This document shows positions 25,539-34,004 of a stretch of DNA of 64,000 nt, piece by piece (within the stretch, counting starts at the first letter, position 1; every line of letters starts with the position of its first letter). Source of the stretch: Pseudomonadota bacterium (GTDB lineage: Bacteria; Myxococcota; Myxococcia; Myxococcales; Myxococcaceae); the NCBI GenBank assembly GCA_023426545.1, contig JAFAAN010000009.1, positions 38,135 through 102,134 of the forward strand, read 5' to 3'. Both the position numbers and the translations under genes were made by a program. Under the pieces are notes generated by a model. That model saw nothing but the letters and a program-made list of their open reading frames with translations, searched no databases and was not told the origin of the DNA.

Positions 25539-25718
25539 ATGTCCCAGCAGGCGAATGTCACGAAGGAAAACGATGTCTGGGTTCTGCGTATCGCGAAGGA
25601 CAACGGCAAGCAGCAGGAGTACCGCTGCGCGACGGAGAACCAGGCGAGGCAGCTCGCGATGATTCTCTCCCGGCCGGACACGGGTGGGCCGCCGCGGCAG
25701 CCCGCGTCGCCGCGCTGA
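25539..25718 (+). CDS. Small unknown protein, 59 residues
   Basis: A short ORF starting MSQQANVTKENDVWVLRIAK with a good RBS (GGGAGGA) 9 bp upstream. It reads as a tiny beta-alpha domain: a strand with DVWVLRIAKDNG, a second strand QQEYRCATEN and a helix QARQLAMILSR, then a proline tail. This DUF2188-like layout (nucleic-acid-binding or hypothetical) is only a resemblance. A longer frame starting at 25506 lacks a better RBS. Neighbours are a helicase and an alpha/beta hydrolase. Bases 25324-25538 hold no other gene that I see. Confidence 0.6.
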   Translation: MSQQANVTKENDVWVLRIAKDNGKQQEYRCATENQARQLAMILSRPDTGGPPRQPASPR

Positions 25719-25794
25719 GCACGCGCCGCGCCCGGACGCGGATGGCCGTTCTCCCGGGCACGCGAACCGGGTAAGGCACGGGCAGGAGGCTCCC

Positions 25795-26649
25795 GTGCCC
25801 ACAGCGCTTGAATCCCTCACTCTCGACGCCGATGGCCTGGCCCTGCATGTCCGCCAGCGCCGGGGGGCGTCCGCGCCAGCCGTCCTGTTCCTGCATGGCT
25901 GGCTGGACCACTCCCACAGCTTCGACGCCCTCGTCGCGCACCTGCCGGAGACCTGGCGGCTGGTGCTGCTGGACTTCCGCGGCATGGGCCGCAGCGCCCA
26001 CGTGGGGGCTGGCGCCACGTACCAGTTCAGCGACTACGCGCTGGACGTGGAGGCCACGCTCGATGGGCTGGGCCTGGACGCGGTGCACCTCGTGGGACAC
26101 TCGCTGGGCGGCATCGTGTCGCAGGCCTACGCCGCCGCGCGCCCCGAGCGGGTGAGGAGCGTGACGCTCATCGAGAGCCTGGGCCCCTCCGGAGGCCCCC
26201 CGGCGGGCGCGCCGGGCCGCCTGCGCGGCGCCCTGGATGACGCCCGGCGCCCTCCCAACCGCAAGCGCTACCCCTCCGTGGAGGCCGCCGCGGCGCGGCT
26301 GCTGGAGAACAGCCCCACGCTGACGCGGGAGGCCGCGCTGTACCTGGCGCGCCATGGCACCGAGCCCGTCGACGGCGGGCTGGCCTTCACCTTCGACCCA
26401 CGCCACCGCCGGCGCTTCGGCATGGGCTACGACGAGGCCCAGTGGATGGCCATCCAGGCCCGCGTCACCTGTCCCCTGCAGCTCATCCTGGCCACCCAGG
26501 GCCTGCGCCATGAAGACGCGCTCATGCAGAGCCGGGAGCAGGGCCTCACCACCCTCGCCCACCCACCGCTGCACATCCCCGGCGGGCACCACGTCCACAT
26601 GGAGCAGCCCGCGGTGGTCGCCGAGGCGCTCATCCGCTTCATCCGCTGA
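25795..26649 (+). CDS. Alpha/beta hydrolase
   Basis: A 284-residue cytosolic alpha/beta hydrolase. A GTG start sits 6 bp from GGCAGGAGG. The oxyanion strand is VLFLHGWLDHSHSF, the nucleophile elbow is VGHSLGG, and the catalytic His is in PGGHHVHMEQP. The cap region is short, close to dienelactone-hydrolase or esterase-like members and to human MEST/SERHL-like proteins. Substrate unknown. A nested inverted repeat follows the stop and may terminate transcription. Confidence 0.85.
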   Translation: MPTALESLTLDADGLALHVRQRRGASAPAVLFLHGWLDHSHSFDALVAHLPETWRLVLLDFRGMGRSAHVGAGATYQFSDYALDVEATLDGLGLDAVHLVGHSLGGIVSQAYAAARPERVRSVTLIESLGPSGGPPAGAPGRLRGALDDARRPPNRKRYPSVEAAAARLLENSPTLTREAALYLARHGTEPVDGGLAFTFDPRHRRRFGMGYDEAQWMAIQARVTCPLQLILATQGLRHEDALMQSREQGLTTLAHPPLHIPGGHHVHMEQPAVVAEALIRFIR

Positions 26650-26675
26650 CAACCGCCTACCTGCCCTCACCGACA

Positions 26676-26717
26676 GAAGGGCGGGAAAGTCTTTCACTTC
26701 CCAGGGCAGCGCCCTTC
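26676..26717 (+). terminator. Nested inverted repeat after the hydrolase gene
   Basis: Outer arms GAAGGGC (26676-26682) and GCCCTTC (26711-26717) enclose inner arms GGGAA (26683-26687) and TTCCC (26698-26702). It lies about 27 bp past the hydrolase stop. Probably a terminator or an mRNA-end structure. Confidence 0.4.
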
Positions 26718-26879
26718 CTCATTGCAGCCCGGGCAACACTCCTACCGCTCCAACCGCCTGAAATCAGGTGCCCCCGTCCTCGCCTCCTGTGTTGGTACGC
26801 GAATTGATTAAGGAGCGTGCGGTGGATCACGCGCCGGGCCCAGGCCGGCGCGTGTGGGGAGAAGGGTGGGGAGCGGGCG

Positions 26880-29876
26880 ATGCGGATGGGGCGGACAGGG
26901 CGTGGTCTCACACTTGCGTTGCTTCTGACTCTCGGAACGGCGTGCCACGAGGGGCCGGAGACCCGTTTGGTGCAGGCCACCGCCGTGGTGGAGACGGACC
27001 TCCTCGACTTTGGCGACGTGCCCGTGGGCGAGTGGCGGGAACGGCAGGTCCGCATCCGCAATGTCGGCTACGTGCCCTTCTCCGCGCTGGACGCGCTGGG
27101 GCTCGCCAACAACCCGTCCTTCGAGGTGGAGCTGAGTGAGGGGGGCAGCCGGGTGATGCCGGGCGAGTCCCACGTGGTGCACGTGCGCTTCCACCCGCTC
27201 ACCGAGGGACTGGCGACGGAGACGGTGCACGTCACCACGGACGCCAACCAGGGCGCCGAGGCCCGGGTGCAGGCGGTGGGCCTGGGCACGCCCACGCGAA
27301 TCGGCATCGACCCGCCGCTGCTGGACTACGAGACGCTGGAGGTGGACAGCGAGCGCACGCTGGAGGTGACCGTCACCAACCCGGTGGACCTGCCGCTGAC
27401 GCTGTCGGTGGTCGGCCAGCACACGGACCCCTTCACGCCGGACACCGTCACCATCCCGCCCCTGTCGTCGCGCAAGGTGAGCACCCGGTACCTGCCTCGC
27501 ACGCTGGGGGGAATGGACGCGCGCCTGGAGGTCCTCTCGTGCGAGGGCTGCACGCCCGCCGTCGTGGAGTTGAAGGGCAACTCGGTGCCCTCCGCCTTCG
27601 TGTTCGACCCGGCGCCCGTGCCGTTCGACCTGATTCCGGTACACGAGCGCACGCAGTCGTTCACCCGCGCGCGCAACATCACCTGGCGCCCTGTCACCGT
27701 CGAGCGGCTGGTCACCAGTGACTACGCCTTCGTGCCGCTCTCCCACCCGGAGGGCTCCACCGTGCAGCCCGGCGAGGTGGTGGAGATGCGGATGGAGTTC
27801 GCGGCCCGCTACTCCGGCCCCAACGTGGGCGACCTCACCGTGCATTACACCTCCGACAAGGCGCGCCAGTCCCAGGTGATTCTGGACGCGCGCGGCGGCC
27901 GGCCCACCCTCGCGGTGACGCCGGTGTCGCTCGACTTCGGCGAGGTGCCGGTGGGCGGCAAGGTGGAGCGCGTCATCCGCATCTCCAACGCCGGCACCAA
28001 CGGCAACCTGCAATTCGTCGGCGTGGCGGCGGGCGGAGACAGCCCCCAGTTCAGCGTGGACGTGCCCATGCGCGGCACCCAGGCCCACCCGTGGACCGGC
28101 GGCGCGTGGCCCGTGCTGGAGATGACGCCCGGCCTGCCCATCGCTCCCGGCGCGGACACGCTGGAGCTGAAGGTGTACTTCGAGCCCATCGCGGTGGGCA
28201 GCTGGACGGCCGCGCTGCGCGTGAGCTCGGACGACCTGTTCAACCCAGACCGTGAAATCATCCTCACCGGCCGCTCGCGCGCCACCGCGCCCTGCGTCTA
28301 CGAGCTGCTGCCGCAGCCGGTGATGGACTTCGGCAACGTGACGCCCGGCCGGGGCGCGGTGCTGGGCTTCTATTTCCGCAACCCGGGCAGCGCCGAGTGC
28401 GCGGTGAAGAACATCCACATCAGCAACGACGGCGGCGGCGCCTTCTTCATGCCGGGCGGCCGGCTCACCGGCGGCGTCGTTCCGTACGACGCGGGCTTCA
28501 GCGCCATGGTGGCCTTCCGGCCCCAGGCGGAGGGGGACTTCACGGGCGAGCTGCAACTGACGGTGAGCAACCCGACCTCGCCCATGATACGGCTGCCCCT
28601 CAAGGGGGTATCGCGCGCCAGCTGCCTGGTGGCGACACCGCCCTACGTGGACTTCGGCCCCATCCGCTACGACTGCGCCGCCACGCCCCGGAAGACGTAC
28701 GTGGCCAACCAGTGCAACAGCCCCGTCACCGTGACGGCCGCGGACATCGGCAACGGCACCAGCCACCAGTTCTGGCTGCTGACGCCCCTGACGGCCCCCG
28801 TCACCCTGGCGCCGGGCGCGGGCCTCGAGCTGGAGGTCGGCTACGCGCGCAACGTGCATGGCCAGCACTACAGCCCGCTGTACCTGCGCACGCCCAACGA
28901 GCCGACGCCCCTCCTCATCCCCCTGCTGGCCGAGACGAACCACGAGGGCATCCAGGTGGACCGCTACACGCAGGGCACCGACAGCCAGCTCGACGTCCTC
29001 TTCGTGGTGTCCAACACCAGCACCATGGAGCAGTACCAGGAGCGGCTGAAGGCGGCGATTCCCCAGTGGCTGCAGACGGCGCAGACGAACGGCGTGGACG
29101 TGCGCGTGGGCGTCACCAGCACGGGCCTCGTCGCCCGGGGGCCCCAGTGCGGCGGCGGCGCCGACGGCGGCGAGGCGGGCCGCCTCTTCCCGGTGGATGG
29201 CAGCCGGCCCCGCGTGGTGTCCAGCACCAGCCCCACCGCCGTCGAGAACCTCCAGGCCAACCTGAGCGTGGGCATGTGCCACAGCCTGGTGCAGGGCCTG
29301 GAGACGATGCGGCAGGCGCTGTCCGCGCCGCTGTCCCAGCAGATGGACGACCCGCGCACCCCGCAGCCCAACGACGGCAACTCGGGCTTCGTCCGCGCGG
29401 CGGCGCGCATGGCGGTGGTGGTGCTGGCTGACGAGGACGACAACTCCGGCTTTGGCCCGGAGAGCTATGTCGAGTTCCTCCGGACGCTGAAGGGCACGGG
29501 CATGTCCCACCGCAGCCAGCTCTACGCGCTGGTGCCCACCGACGCCGCCTGCGCCACCGCCGGCAGCGGCGCGGACCGCTTCGCCGCCGTGGCCCACGGC
29601 ACGGGCGGGCAGGTGGCCAACGTCTGCGGCCAGAACTACGGCTCGCTGCTGGAGCAGGTCATCCAGCGCGCTGGCGAACCCCAGGCGGACTTCCCCCTCA
29701 CCGCCGCCCCCACCGGCCAGGGGGAGATGAGCGTTCGCGTCCAGGGCCAGCCAGTGCCCGCGACGCAGTGGGTCTACGACGCAGCGCAGAACGCCATCGT
29801 CTTCCAGCCGGGGGCCATTCCCGTGCCGGGCCAGGCCGTGGAGGTCCGCTACCGCAGCGTCTGCGCGCCCCCCTAG
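26880..29876 (+). CDS. ASH/Hydin-repeat lipoprotein with degenerate VWA-like domain
   Basis: A 998-residue exported lipoprotein. The leader MRMGRTGRGLTLALLLTLG ends at Cys in GTAC, a near-canonical lipobox. At least five ASH (ASPM-SPD2-Hydin, choice-of-anchor-D) beta domains follow, each opening with a strand such as LLDFGDVPVG, VSLDFGEVPVG or VMDFGNVTPG. From about residue 700 comes a von Willebrand A-like domain, DVLFVVSNTSTMEQ, in which the usual MIDAS DxSxS is replaced by SNTST, so metal binding is doubtful. Probably a cell-surface adhesion or scaffold protein. The ATG is the second frame start; upstream codons lack a signal sequence. Confidence 0.82.
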   Translation: MRMGRTGRGLTLALLLTLGTACHEGPETRLVQATAVVETDLLDFGDVPVGEWRERQVRIRNVGYVPFSALDALGLANNPSFEVELSEGGSRVMPGESHVVHVRFHPLTEGLATETVHVTTDANQGAEARVQAVGLGTPTRIGIDPPLLDYETLEVDSERTLEVTVTNPVDLPLTLSVVGQHTDPFTPDTVTIPPLSSRKVSTRYLPRTLGGMDARLEVLSCEGCTPAVVELKGNSVPSAFVFDPAPVPFDLIPVHERTQSFTRARNITWRPVTVERLVTSDYAFVPLSHPEGSTVQPGEVVEMRMEFAARYSGPNVGDLTVHYTSDKARQSQVILDARGGRPTLAVTPVSLDFGEVPVGGKVERVIRISNAGTNGNLQFVGVAAGGDSPQFSVDVPMRGTQAHPWTGGAWPVLEMTPGLPIAPGADTLELKVYFEPIAVGSWTAALRVSSDDLFNPDREIILTGRSRATAPCVYELLPQPVMDFGNVTPGRGAVLGFYFRNPGSAECAVKNIHISNDGGGAFFMPGGRLTGGVVPYDAGFSAMVAFRPQAEGDFTGELQLTVSNPTSPMIRLPLKGVSRASCLVATPPYVDFGPIRYDCAATPRKTYVANQCNSPVTVTAADIGNGTSHQFWLLTPLTAPVTLAPGAGLELEVGYARNVHGQHYSPLYLRTPNEPTPLLIPLLAETNHEGIQVDRYTQGTDSQLDVLFVVSNTSTMEQYQERLKAAIPQWLQTAQTNGVDVRVGVTSTGLVARGPQCGGGADGGEAGRLFPVDGSRPRVVSSTSPTAVENLQANLSVGMCHSLVQGLETMRQALSAPLSQQMDDPRTPQPNDGNSGFVRAAARMAVVVLADEDDNSGFGPESYVEFLRTLKGTGMSHRSQLYALVPTDAACATAGSGADRFAAVAHGTGGQVANVCGQNYGSLLEQVIQRAGEPQADFPLTAAPTGQGEMSVRVQGQPVPATQWVYDAAQNAIVFQPGAIPVPGQAVEVRYRSVCAPP

Positions 29877-29929
29877 CCACGGCCGCGGGCGCCCGGCCCT
29901 TCACGCAGAGGCGCGGAAATCCAGCCGTC

Positions 29930-31183
29930 ATGGGAAATGATGCGCCACGGACTTCCGTGTCCCGGCCTGGCGCGGCTATCGTGCTGGGTGTCGTGGAAAC
30001 GTTCGGCCGCTACGAGCTGCTTCGGAAACTCGCCATTGGCGGCATGGGCGTCGTCTACCTCGCCCGGCAGAAGGGCCCGGTGGGGTTCCAGAAGCTGCTG
30101 GTGGTGAAGCGGCTGCTGCCGCACCTGTCCGAGGACGACGAGTTCATCGACATGTTCCTGGACGAGGGGCGCATCGCCGCGCACCTCAACCACCCGAACA
30201 TCGCGCAGATATACGACCTGGGCGACGTGGACGGGCAGTACTACATCGCCATGGAGTACGTGCACGGCGAGGCCGTGGGCCCGCTGGGCGCCCGCGCGCA
30301 GCAGCGGGGCATCACCATCCCGCTGGGGCTCAAGTGCCGCATCATCGCGGACGCCGCCGCCGGCCTGGACGCGGCGCACCACGCGCGCAGCCCGTCCGGG
30401 CGGAAGCTCGCGCTGATCCACCGGGACGTATCGCCGCAGAACGTGCTGGTGGGCTTCAACGGCGGCGTGAAGCTCATCGACTTCGGCGTGGCCAAGGTGT
30501 CCGGGAAGCTGTCGCAGACCATCGTCGGCACCATCAAGGGCAAGCACGCATACATGTCCCCGGAGCAGGCCCGGGGCGAGCCGCTGGACTCGCGCTCGGA
30601 CGTGTTCGGCCTGGGGACGGTGTTCTACGAGTTGCTGACGCAGCAGCGCCTCTTCAAGCGCGAGACGGAGCTGGCCACGCTCAAGGCGGTGGTGGGGACG
30701 AAGATTGTCCCCCCGTCGGAGGTGGTGCCGGAGATTCCCAAGGAGCTGGACGCCATCGTCTTCAAGGCGCTGGCGCGCAAGCGCGATGAACGCTTCTCCA
30801 CGGCGGGCGAGATGCAGCTCGCGCTGGAGGAGTTCCTCCTCACCCAGAAGCTGCACGCGACGACGGCGCACCTGGCGGCCTTCATGCGGGACATGTACGC
30901 GGAGGAGCTGGAGGAGGAGCGCTTCGCCACCGAGCCGACCATCGTCAACTTCGACCTGCGTCAGGCGGCGCGGGCCCACGGCGCCCGGCCGCCGTCACGC
31001 CCCAGCAGGGGCTCCTCCTCCGCGGCCTCTCCCGTCCCCACCGCGCGGACGGCGGCCCGGCCACCGGGCACCGCTTCCAGCGCGAAGCCCGCCCGGACGA
31101 CGACACAGGAGGCCGCCGTGAAGCGGCCTCCGCCCAAGGGCCCGGGCGGACCGGGTGACGGCGGCAAATCGCCCGTGAGCTAG
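29930..31183 (+). CDS. Ser/Thr protein kinase (Hanks type)
   Basis: A kinase of up to 417 residues. Motifs: the glycine loop IGGMGVVYLA, the VVKRL lysine, the alphaC Glu in FLDEGRI, the catalytic HRDVSPQNVLV (Ser-Pro-Gln-Asn in place of Lys-Pro-Glu-Asn), the DFG in LIDFGVAKV and YMSPEQARG. The tail is a low-complexity Pro/Ser/Ala/Thr stretch with no transmembrane helix, so it looks cytosolic. Start is uncertain: the ATG at 29930, or GTG at 29981 or 29993 (VETFGRYELL), the last giving the shortest standard N-terminus. The stop overlaps the GFA gene stop in CTAG (31180-31183). Myxobacterial kinases of this type regulate development and motility. Confidence 0.85.
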   Translation: MGNDAPRTSVSRPGAAIVLGVVETFGRYELLRKLAIGGMGVVYLARQKGPVGFQKLLVVKRLLPHLSEDDEFIDMFLDEGRIAAHLNHPNIAQIYDLGDVDGQYYIAMEYVHGEAVGPLGARAQQRGITIPLGLKCRIIADAAAGLDAAHHARSPSGRKLALIHRDVSPQNVLVGFNGGVKLIDFGVAKVSGKLSQTIVGTIKGKHAYMSPEQARGEPLDSRSDVFGLGTVFYELLTQQRLFKRETELATLKAVVGTKIVPPSEVVPEIPKELDAIVFKALARKRDERFSTAGEMQLALEEFLLTQKLHATTAHLAAFMRDMYAEELEEERFATEPTIVNFDLRQAARAHGARPPSRPSRGSSSAASPVPTARTAARPPGTASSAKPARTTTQEAAVKRPPPKGPGGPGDGGKSPVS

Positions 31184-31542
31184 AAGCTCTTTCCGTCCAC
31201 CTTCATCACCTGCAGCCCCTCCAGCTCGACGCCGTCCAGGCAGCGGACGTTGATGGCGCGCATCTCCTTCCCGTCCGGCGTCGTGCCCTTGGCGAACGAG
31301 CGCACGCCGCACGTGGCGCAGAACACGTGATGGATGGCCTTCTTGCCGAACTGGTAATCGGTGAGGTGCTCGGCCCCGGAGCGGAGGTTGAACTGCTCCA
31401 CGGGGACGAAGCCCAGCAGCGTGCCCGTCTTGTGACAGATGGAACAGTTACAGGACAGCAGGGGCTGGCTCAGGTCCAGGCTGACATCGAAACGAACCTG
31501 ACCACAGTGGCATCCACCTTCGTAGCGCTTGGTTTCGGACAT
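31180..31542 (-). CDS. GFA-family zinc-binding protein
   Basis: A 120-residue GFA (glutathione-dependent formaldehyde-activating/CENP-V-like) domain. Zinc cysteines appear as GGCHCGQVRF, CNCSICHKTG and FCATCGVRSFAKG. The ATG of MSETKRYEGG has CAGGA 7 bp upstream; an in-frame ATG at 31557 is less likely. Family members bind zinc and, in some cases, glutathione adducts; enzyme activity is not certain. It converges on the kinase gene with a CTAG stop overlap. Confidence 0.85.
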   Translation of the reverse strand: MSETKRYEGGCHCGQVRFDVSLDLSQPLLSCNCSICHKTGTLLGFVPVEQFNLRSGAEHLTDYQFGKKAIHHVFCATCGVRSFAKGTTPDGKEMRAINVRCLDGVELEGLQVMKVDGKSF

Positions 31543-31647
31543 GCGCGCATCCTGCATCAGACTCCGTGGAGCAAGGCGGCAATTCGAGCGGGTGGAACGC
31601 TCGCGCTCCCGAGGCCGCCATCACGAGTTTCCGATGACGCAGCGGAC

Positions 31648-32937
31648 TCACCGATGGGGGTGCGGTGAGGGCGCCGGAATGTGCTCGGGGTGCATGGGTT
31701 CCATGTGAGGCGCGGGCGGGGGTGCGCTCGGGCGTATGGGCTGCGGCGCCTCGGGCATCACCGGCGCGGGCTCGATCGGCGCCATGGGAGGCGGCGCCAC
31801 GGAGCGCTCGGGATGTGATTCACGTGGTGTCACGGGCGGAGGCGCCACTACGGAGCGCTCGGGATGTGGCTCACGTGGCGCCATGGAGGGCGGCGGCACT
31901 ACGGAGCGCTCGGGATGTGATTCACGCGGCGCCATGGGGGGCGGCGGCACCACGGAGCGCTTGGGATGTGATTCACGCGGCTCCATGGGGAGCGGCGGCA
32001 CCACGGAGCGCTCGGGATGTGATTCACGCGGCGTCACGGGCGGTGGCGCCACGGGACGGGCGGGACGGGCCTGGGACGGCGCGGCGGGGTGCGAGGGCAC
32101 CGGCGCGACCTCGTGGGGATGCGCGGGGCGCGGCTCGACGGGACGCGCGGGCACCGGGCGAGGCGCGCCACTCCCTCCGTAGGGCCGCGGCGTCGCGGCA
32201 GGCGGGGGGCGCGCCGGCTGTCCGGGATGCCTGCCCGACCATGGATTCCGGGGCACGACGCTCGCGATGGGCTCCCGTGTGACGGGACGCCCCGCCAGTT
32301 GCGCCACGCGCCGGGGAGGCGGGGAGATGTAGGCGCCTCGCCGCGGCACACCCGCGAAGTACGTCCGCCCCAGCACGAGGTTCAGCTGGACGGGCGGGAT
32401 GAACACCCAGGGCGCCAGCGGGTCGAGGAAGTCCGGCGCCAGCACGGCGTTCCACATCGTGGGCACCGAGTAGTAGTCGACATCCACCGTCAGGGGACCG
32501 AGCGGCGCCCACGCGATGTAGCCGCCGCCATAGCGCCACGTCACCCAGGCGGGCGCCCAGTCGTAGCCTGGAATCCACGCCCAGCCGTAGGGCTGGACCA
32601 CCACCCAGCGGCCATAGTGGAACGGCGCCCAGCCCCAGCTGGCGTTGGAGACAAACGTCCATCCCTGGTCGGTATAGGCCCAGCGCCCGTCCGTGTAGGG
32701 CCGCCATGCTTGAGGCATGTCGCTCGGCACCCAGACGAGCCCGTAGTCTGGCGTCTGTACCCAGTCACCGTAGGGGTCGAGCGCCTGTTGGAAGTCGCCC
32801 AGCGAGGGTGAGGTCACCGGTTGCGGCACCGGGTACTCCATGGGAGGCGGCTGCGAATCGTCCGGTGGAGGCAGCGACTGGGCCCCCACCCTCGCAGCGA
32901 ACAGCGCCAGCACCACCACCACGGACCGGCCTTTCAT
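31648..32937 (-). CDS. Secreted Trp-rich (DUF6600-like) protein with Pro-rich repeats
   Basis: A 429-residue exported protein. A signal peptide (MKGRSVVVVLALFAARVGAQ) is followed by a tryptophan/tyrosine-rich domain of repeated YGxWVxxPxYGxVWVP-like units, resembling the DUF6600 fold, and then a proline-rich C-terminal half. Residues about 295-380 are five tandem 17-residue repeats around ESHPERSVVPPPPM. The protein is probably a structural component of the envelope or matrix. The ATG is preceded by GAGGT and a hairpin. It stands alone, divergent from the RND remnant. Confidence 0.82.
   Translation of the reverse strand: MKGRSVVVVLALFAARVGAQSLPPPDDSQPPPMEYPVPQPVTSPSLGDFQQALDPYGDWVQTPDYGLVWVPSDMPQAWRPYTDGRWAYTDQGWTFVSNASWGWAPFHYGRWVVVQPYGWAWIPGYDWAPAWVTWRYGGGYIAWAPLGPLTVDVDYYSVPTMWNAVLAPDFLDPLAPWVFIPPVQLNLVLGRTYFAGVPRRGAYISPPPRRVAQLAGRPVTREPIASVVPRNPWSGRHPGQPARPPPAATPRPYGGSGAPRPVPARPVEPRPAHPHEVAPVPSHPAAPSQARPARPVAPPPVTPRESHPERSVVPPLPMEPRESHPKRSVVPPPPMAPRESHPERSVVPPPSMAPREPHPERSVVAPPPVTPRESHPERSVAPPPMAPIEPAPVMPEAPQPIRPSAPPPAPHMEPMHPEHIPAPSPHPHR
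31801..32055 (-). repeat. Five tandem 51-bp repeats inside the Trp/Pro-rich gene
   Basis: A 51-bp unit recurs in register at 31801, 31852, 31903, 31954 and 32005, encoding variants of PRESHPERSVVPPPPMA. Units differ at a few bases, so the array is old enough to have diverged but still recombination-prone. Copy number may vary between strains. Confidence 0.8.
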
Positions 32938-32948
32938 GGCACCTCACC

Positions 32949-32969
32949 CGGGAGCGCGCGTGGCTCCCG
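32949..32969 (-). promoter_or_regulatory. Hairpin in the 5' leader of the Trp/Pro-rich gene
   Basis: CGGGAGC (32949-32955) pairs perfectly with GCTCCCG (32963-32969) around a 7-base loop, 11 bp upstream of the ATG at 32937 and next to its GAGGT ribosome-binding site. It could modulate translation or mark an operator. Confidence 0.25.
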
Positions 32970-33054
32970 AGTGAACCCTTTGAATCCCGCCGCGTGATGG
33001 AAAGTATCGAACGGATGCCCGCGCTCCCGCGTGCGCCAGCCGGGCCCCGGGACG

Positions 33055-33165
33055 CCCGGCCTCGCCATCGTCGAGGGGCTGGTGCTCTCCCAGCTCCTGA
33101 CCCTCTTCACGACGCCCGTCGTGTACCTGGAGCTGGACCGGCTGACGAAGGGCCGCGGCCGGTGA
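33055..33165 (+). pseudogene. Remnant of an RND efflux pump C-terminus (MdtC/AcrB type)
   Basis: One plus-strand frame reads PGLAIVEGLVLSQLLTLF, then TTPVVYLELDRLTKGRGR and a stop. This is the last transmembrane segment and tail of MdtB/MdtC-type RND transporters, where the usual motif is IVGGLxxSQLLTLxTTPVVYL. Only about 36 residues survive; no start codon or upstream RND sequence is present, and the next gene begins just after on the other strand. Seen directly in the sequence; the loss of the rest is inferred. Confidence 0.75.
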
Positions 33166-33168
33166 GGG

Positions 33169-33993
33169 CTACAGGCTCGCCAACGCCACGCGGTAGAGCG
33201 CCCGGTAGCCCATGCGAGGGGCCGACTCGAAGCGCTCCGCGTTGAAGATATCCTTCAGCAGGGCCTGCCCGTCCGGCGAGGACTGGAGGCTCAGCAGCGT
33301 GGACTCCAGCGAGCTCACCAGCTGCGGCTGCAGCCCCATGGCCACCGGCACGCCGTCGTTGGGCGCCTCGTCGGTGTAGGCAATCAGCTCGAAGCGCCGG
33401 CCGGCGCCCGCGCCCAGCACGTCCTCCACGCCCGTGGCGAACGACAGCCCCGTGGAGGAGGGGGGGCAGAACACGCTCGTGACGTCCGCCTTGCCGTCCA
33501 GCACCGCCTCCAGCGCGCCCTGGTACGAGCCCGCGAAGTGCTGCGCGAAGAAGGCCCGCGACGGCTCCAGCCCCTGCGTCTTGAGGTACGCGGTGGGCAG
33601 CAGGTAGCCCGCCACCGAGTCCCGGTCCACCCAAGCCGCGGTGGCGCCCTTGAGCCGCTCCAGCGTCAGGCCCGCGCCCGCCCGGCACACCAGGGCGGCC
33701 CGGTAGGACGACATGCCGCGGCGGACGCCACGCACCACCACCCGCACGCCCATGGCCTCCATCCGCGCGCAGACGAAGGGCGGCGCCCAGGCCGCGTCCG
33801 CGCGGCCCGACAGCAGGTCCTTGGCGAGCGTCTCGTAGCTGGAGGCCACGCTCACCTCCACCAGCTTGCCCAGCGCCCGCTGAAGGAACGAGGCAAGCCG
33901 GTCCGCGCGCTCGCGTGCCGTCTCGCTGCCCAGGGAGGGGGGCAGGCCGAACCGGAAGGAATGCCGGGGCGTCGAGGGGGCTTGCAGGGTCAT
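33169..33993 (-). CDS. PhnD-like substrate-binding protein without a signal peptide
   Basis: A 274-residue type-II periplasmic-binding-protein fold of the phosphate/phosphonate (PhnD) group. Evidence: FRFGLPPSLGSETARERADR, the ASSYETLAKDLLSGRADAAW element and AWVDRDSVAGYLLPTAYLK, a classic PhnD signature. There is no hydrophobic leader, so it is probably cytosolic, either a stray binding domain or a sensor of a small anion. It follows the TerB-like gene by 11 bp and is third in the ttcA operon on the minus strand. Confidence 0.8.
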   Translation of the reverse strand: MTLQAPSTPRHSFRFGLPPSLGSETARERADRLASFLQRALGKLVEVSVASSYETLAKDLLSGRADAAWAPPFVCARMEAMGVRVVVRGVRRGMSSYRAALVCRAGAGLTLERLKGATAAWVDRDSVAGYLLPTAYLKTQGLEPSRAFFAQHFAGSYQGALEAVLDGKADVTSVFCPPSSTGLSFATGVEDVLGAGAGRRFELIAYTDEAPNDGVPVAMGLQPQLVSSLESTLLSLQSSPDGQALLKDIFNAERFESAPRMGYRALYRVALASL

Positions 33994-34004
33994 CGCCCCC
34001 CTAA

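Noticed and set aside
26793..26808. Sigma-54-like promoter TGGTACG-N4-TTGAT before the ASH lipoprotein
   Set aside because: The spacing fits, but the -12 element lacks the essential GC and position 4 of the -24 box differs.
26808..29597. A long open frame antisense to the ASH-repeat lipoprotein
   Set aside because: It is a high-GC mirror of the real gene: composition is His/Arg/Ala/Gly-rich, no domain is recognised and it spans the signal peptide and domain code of the plus strand.
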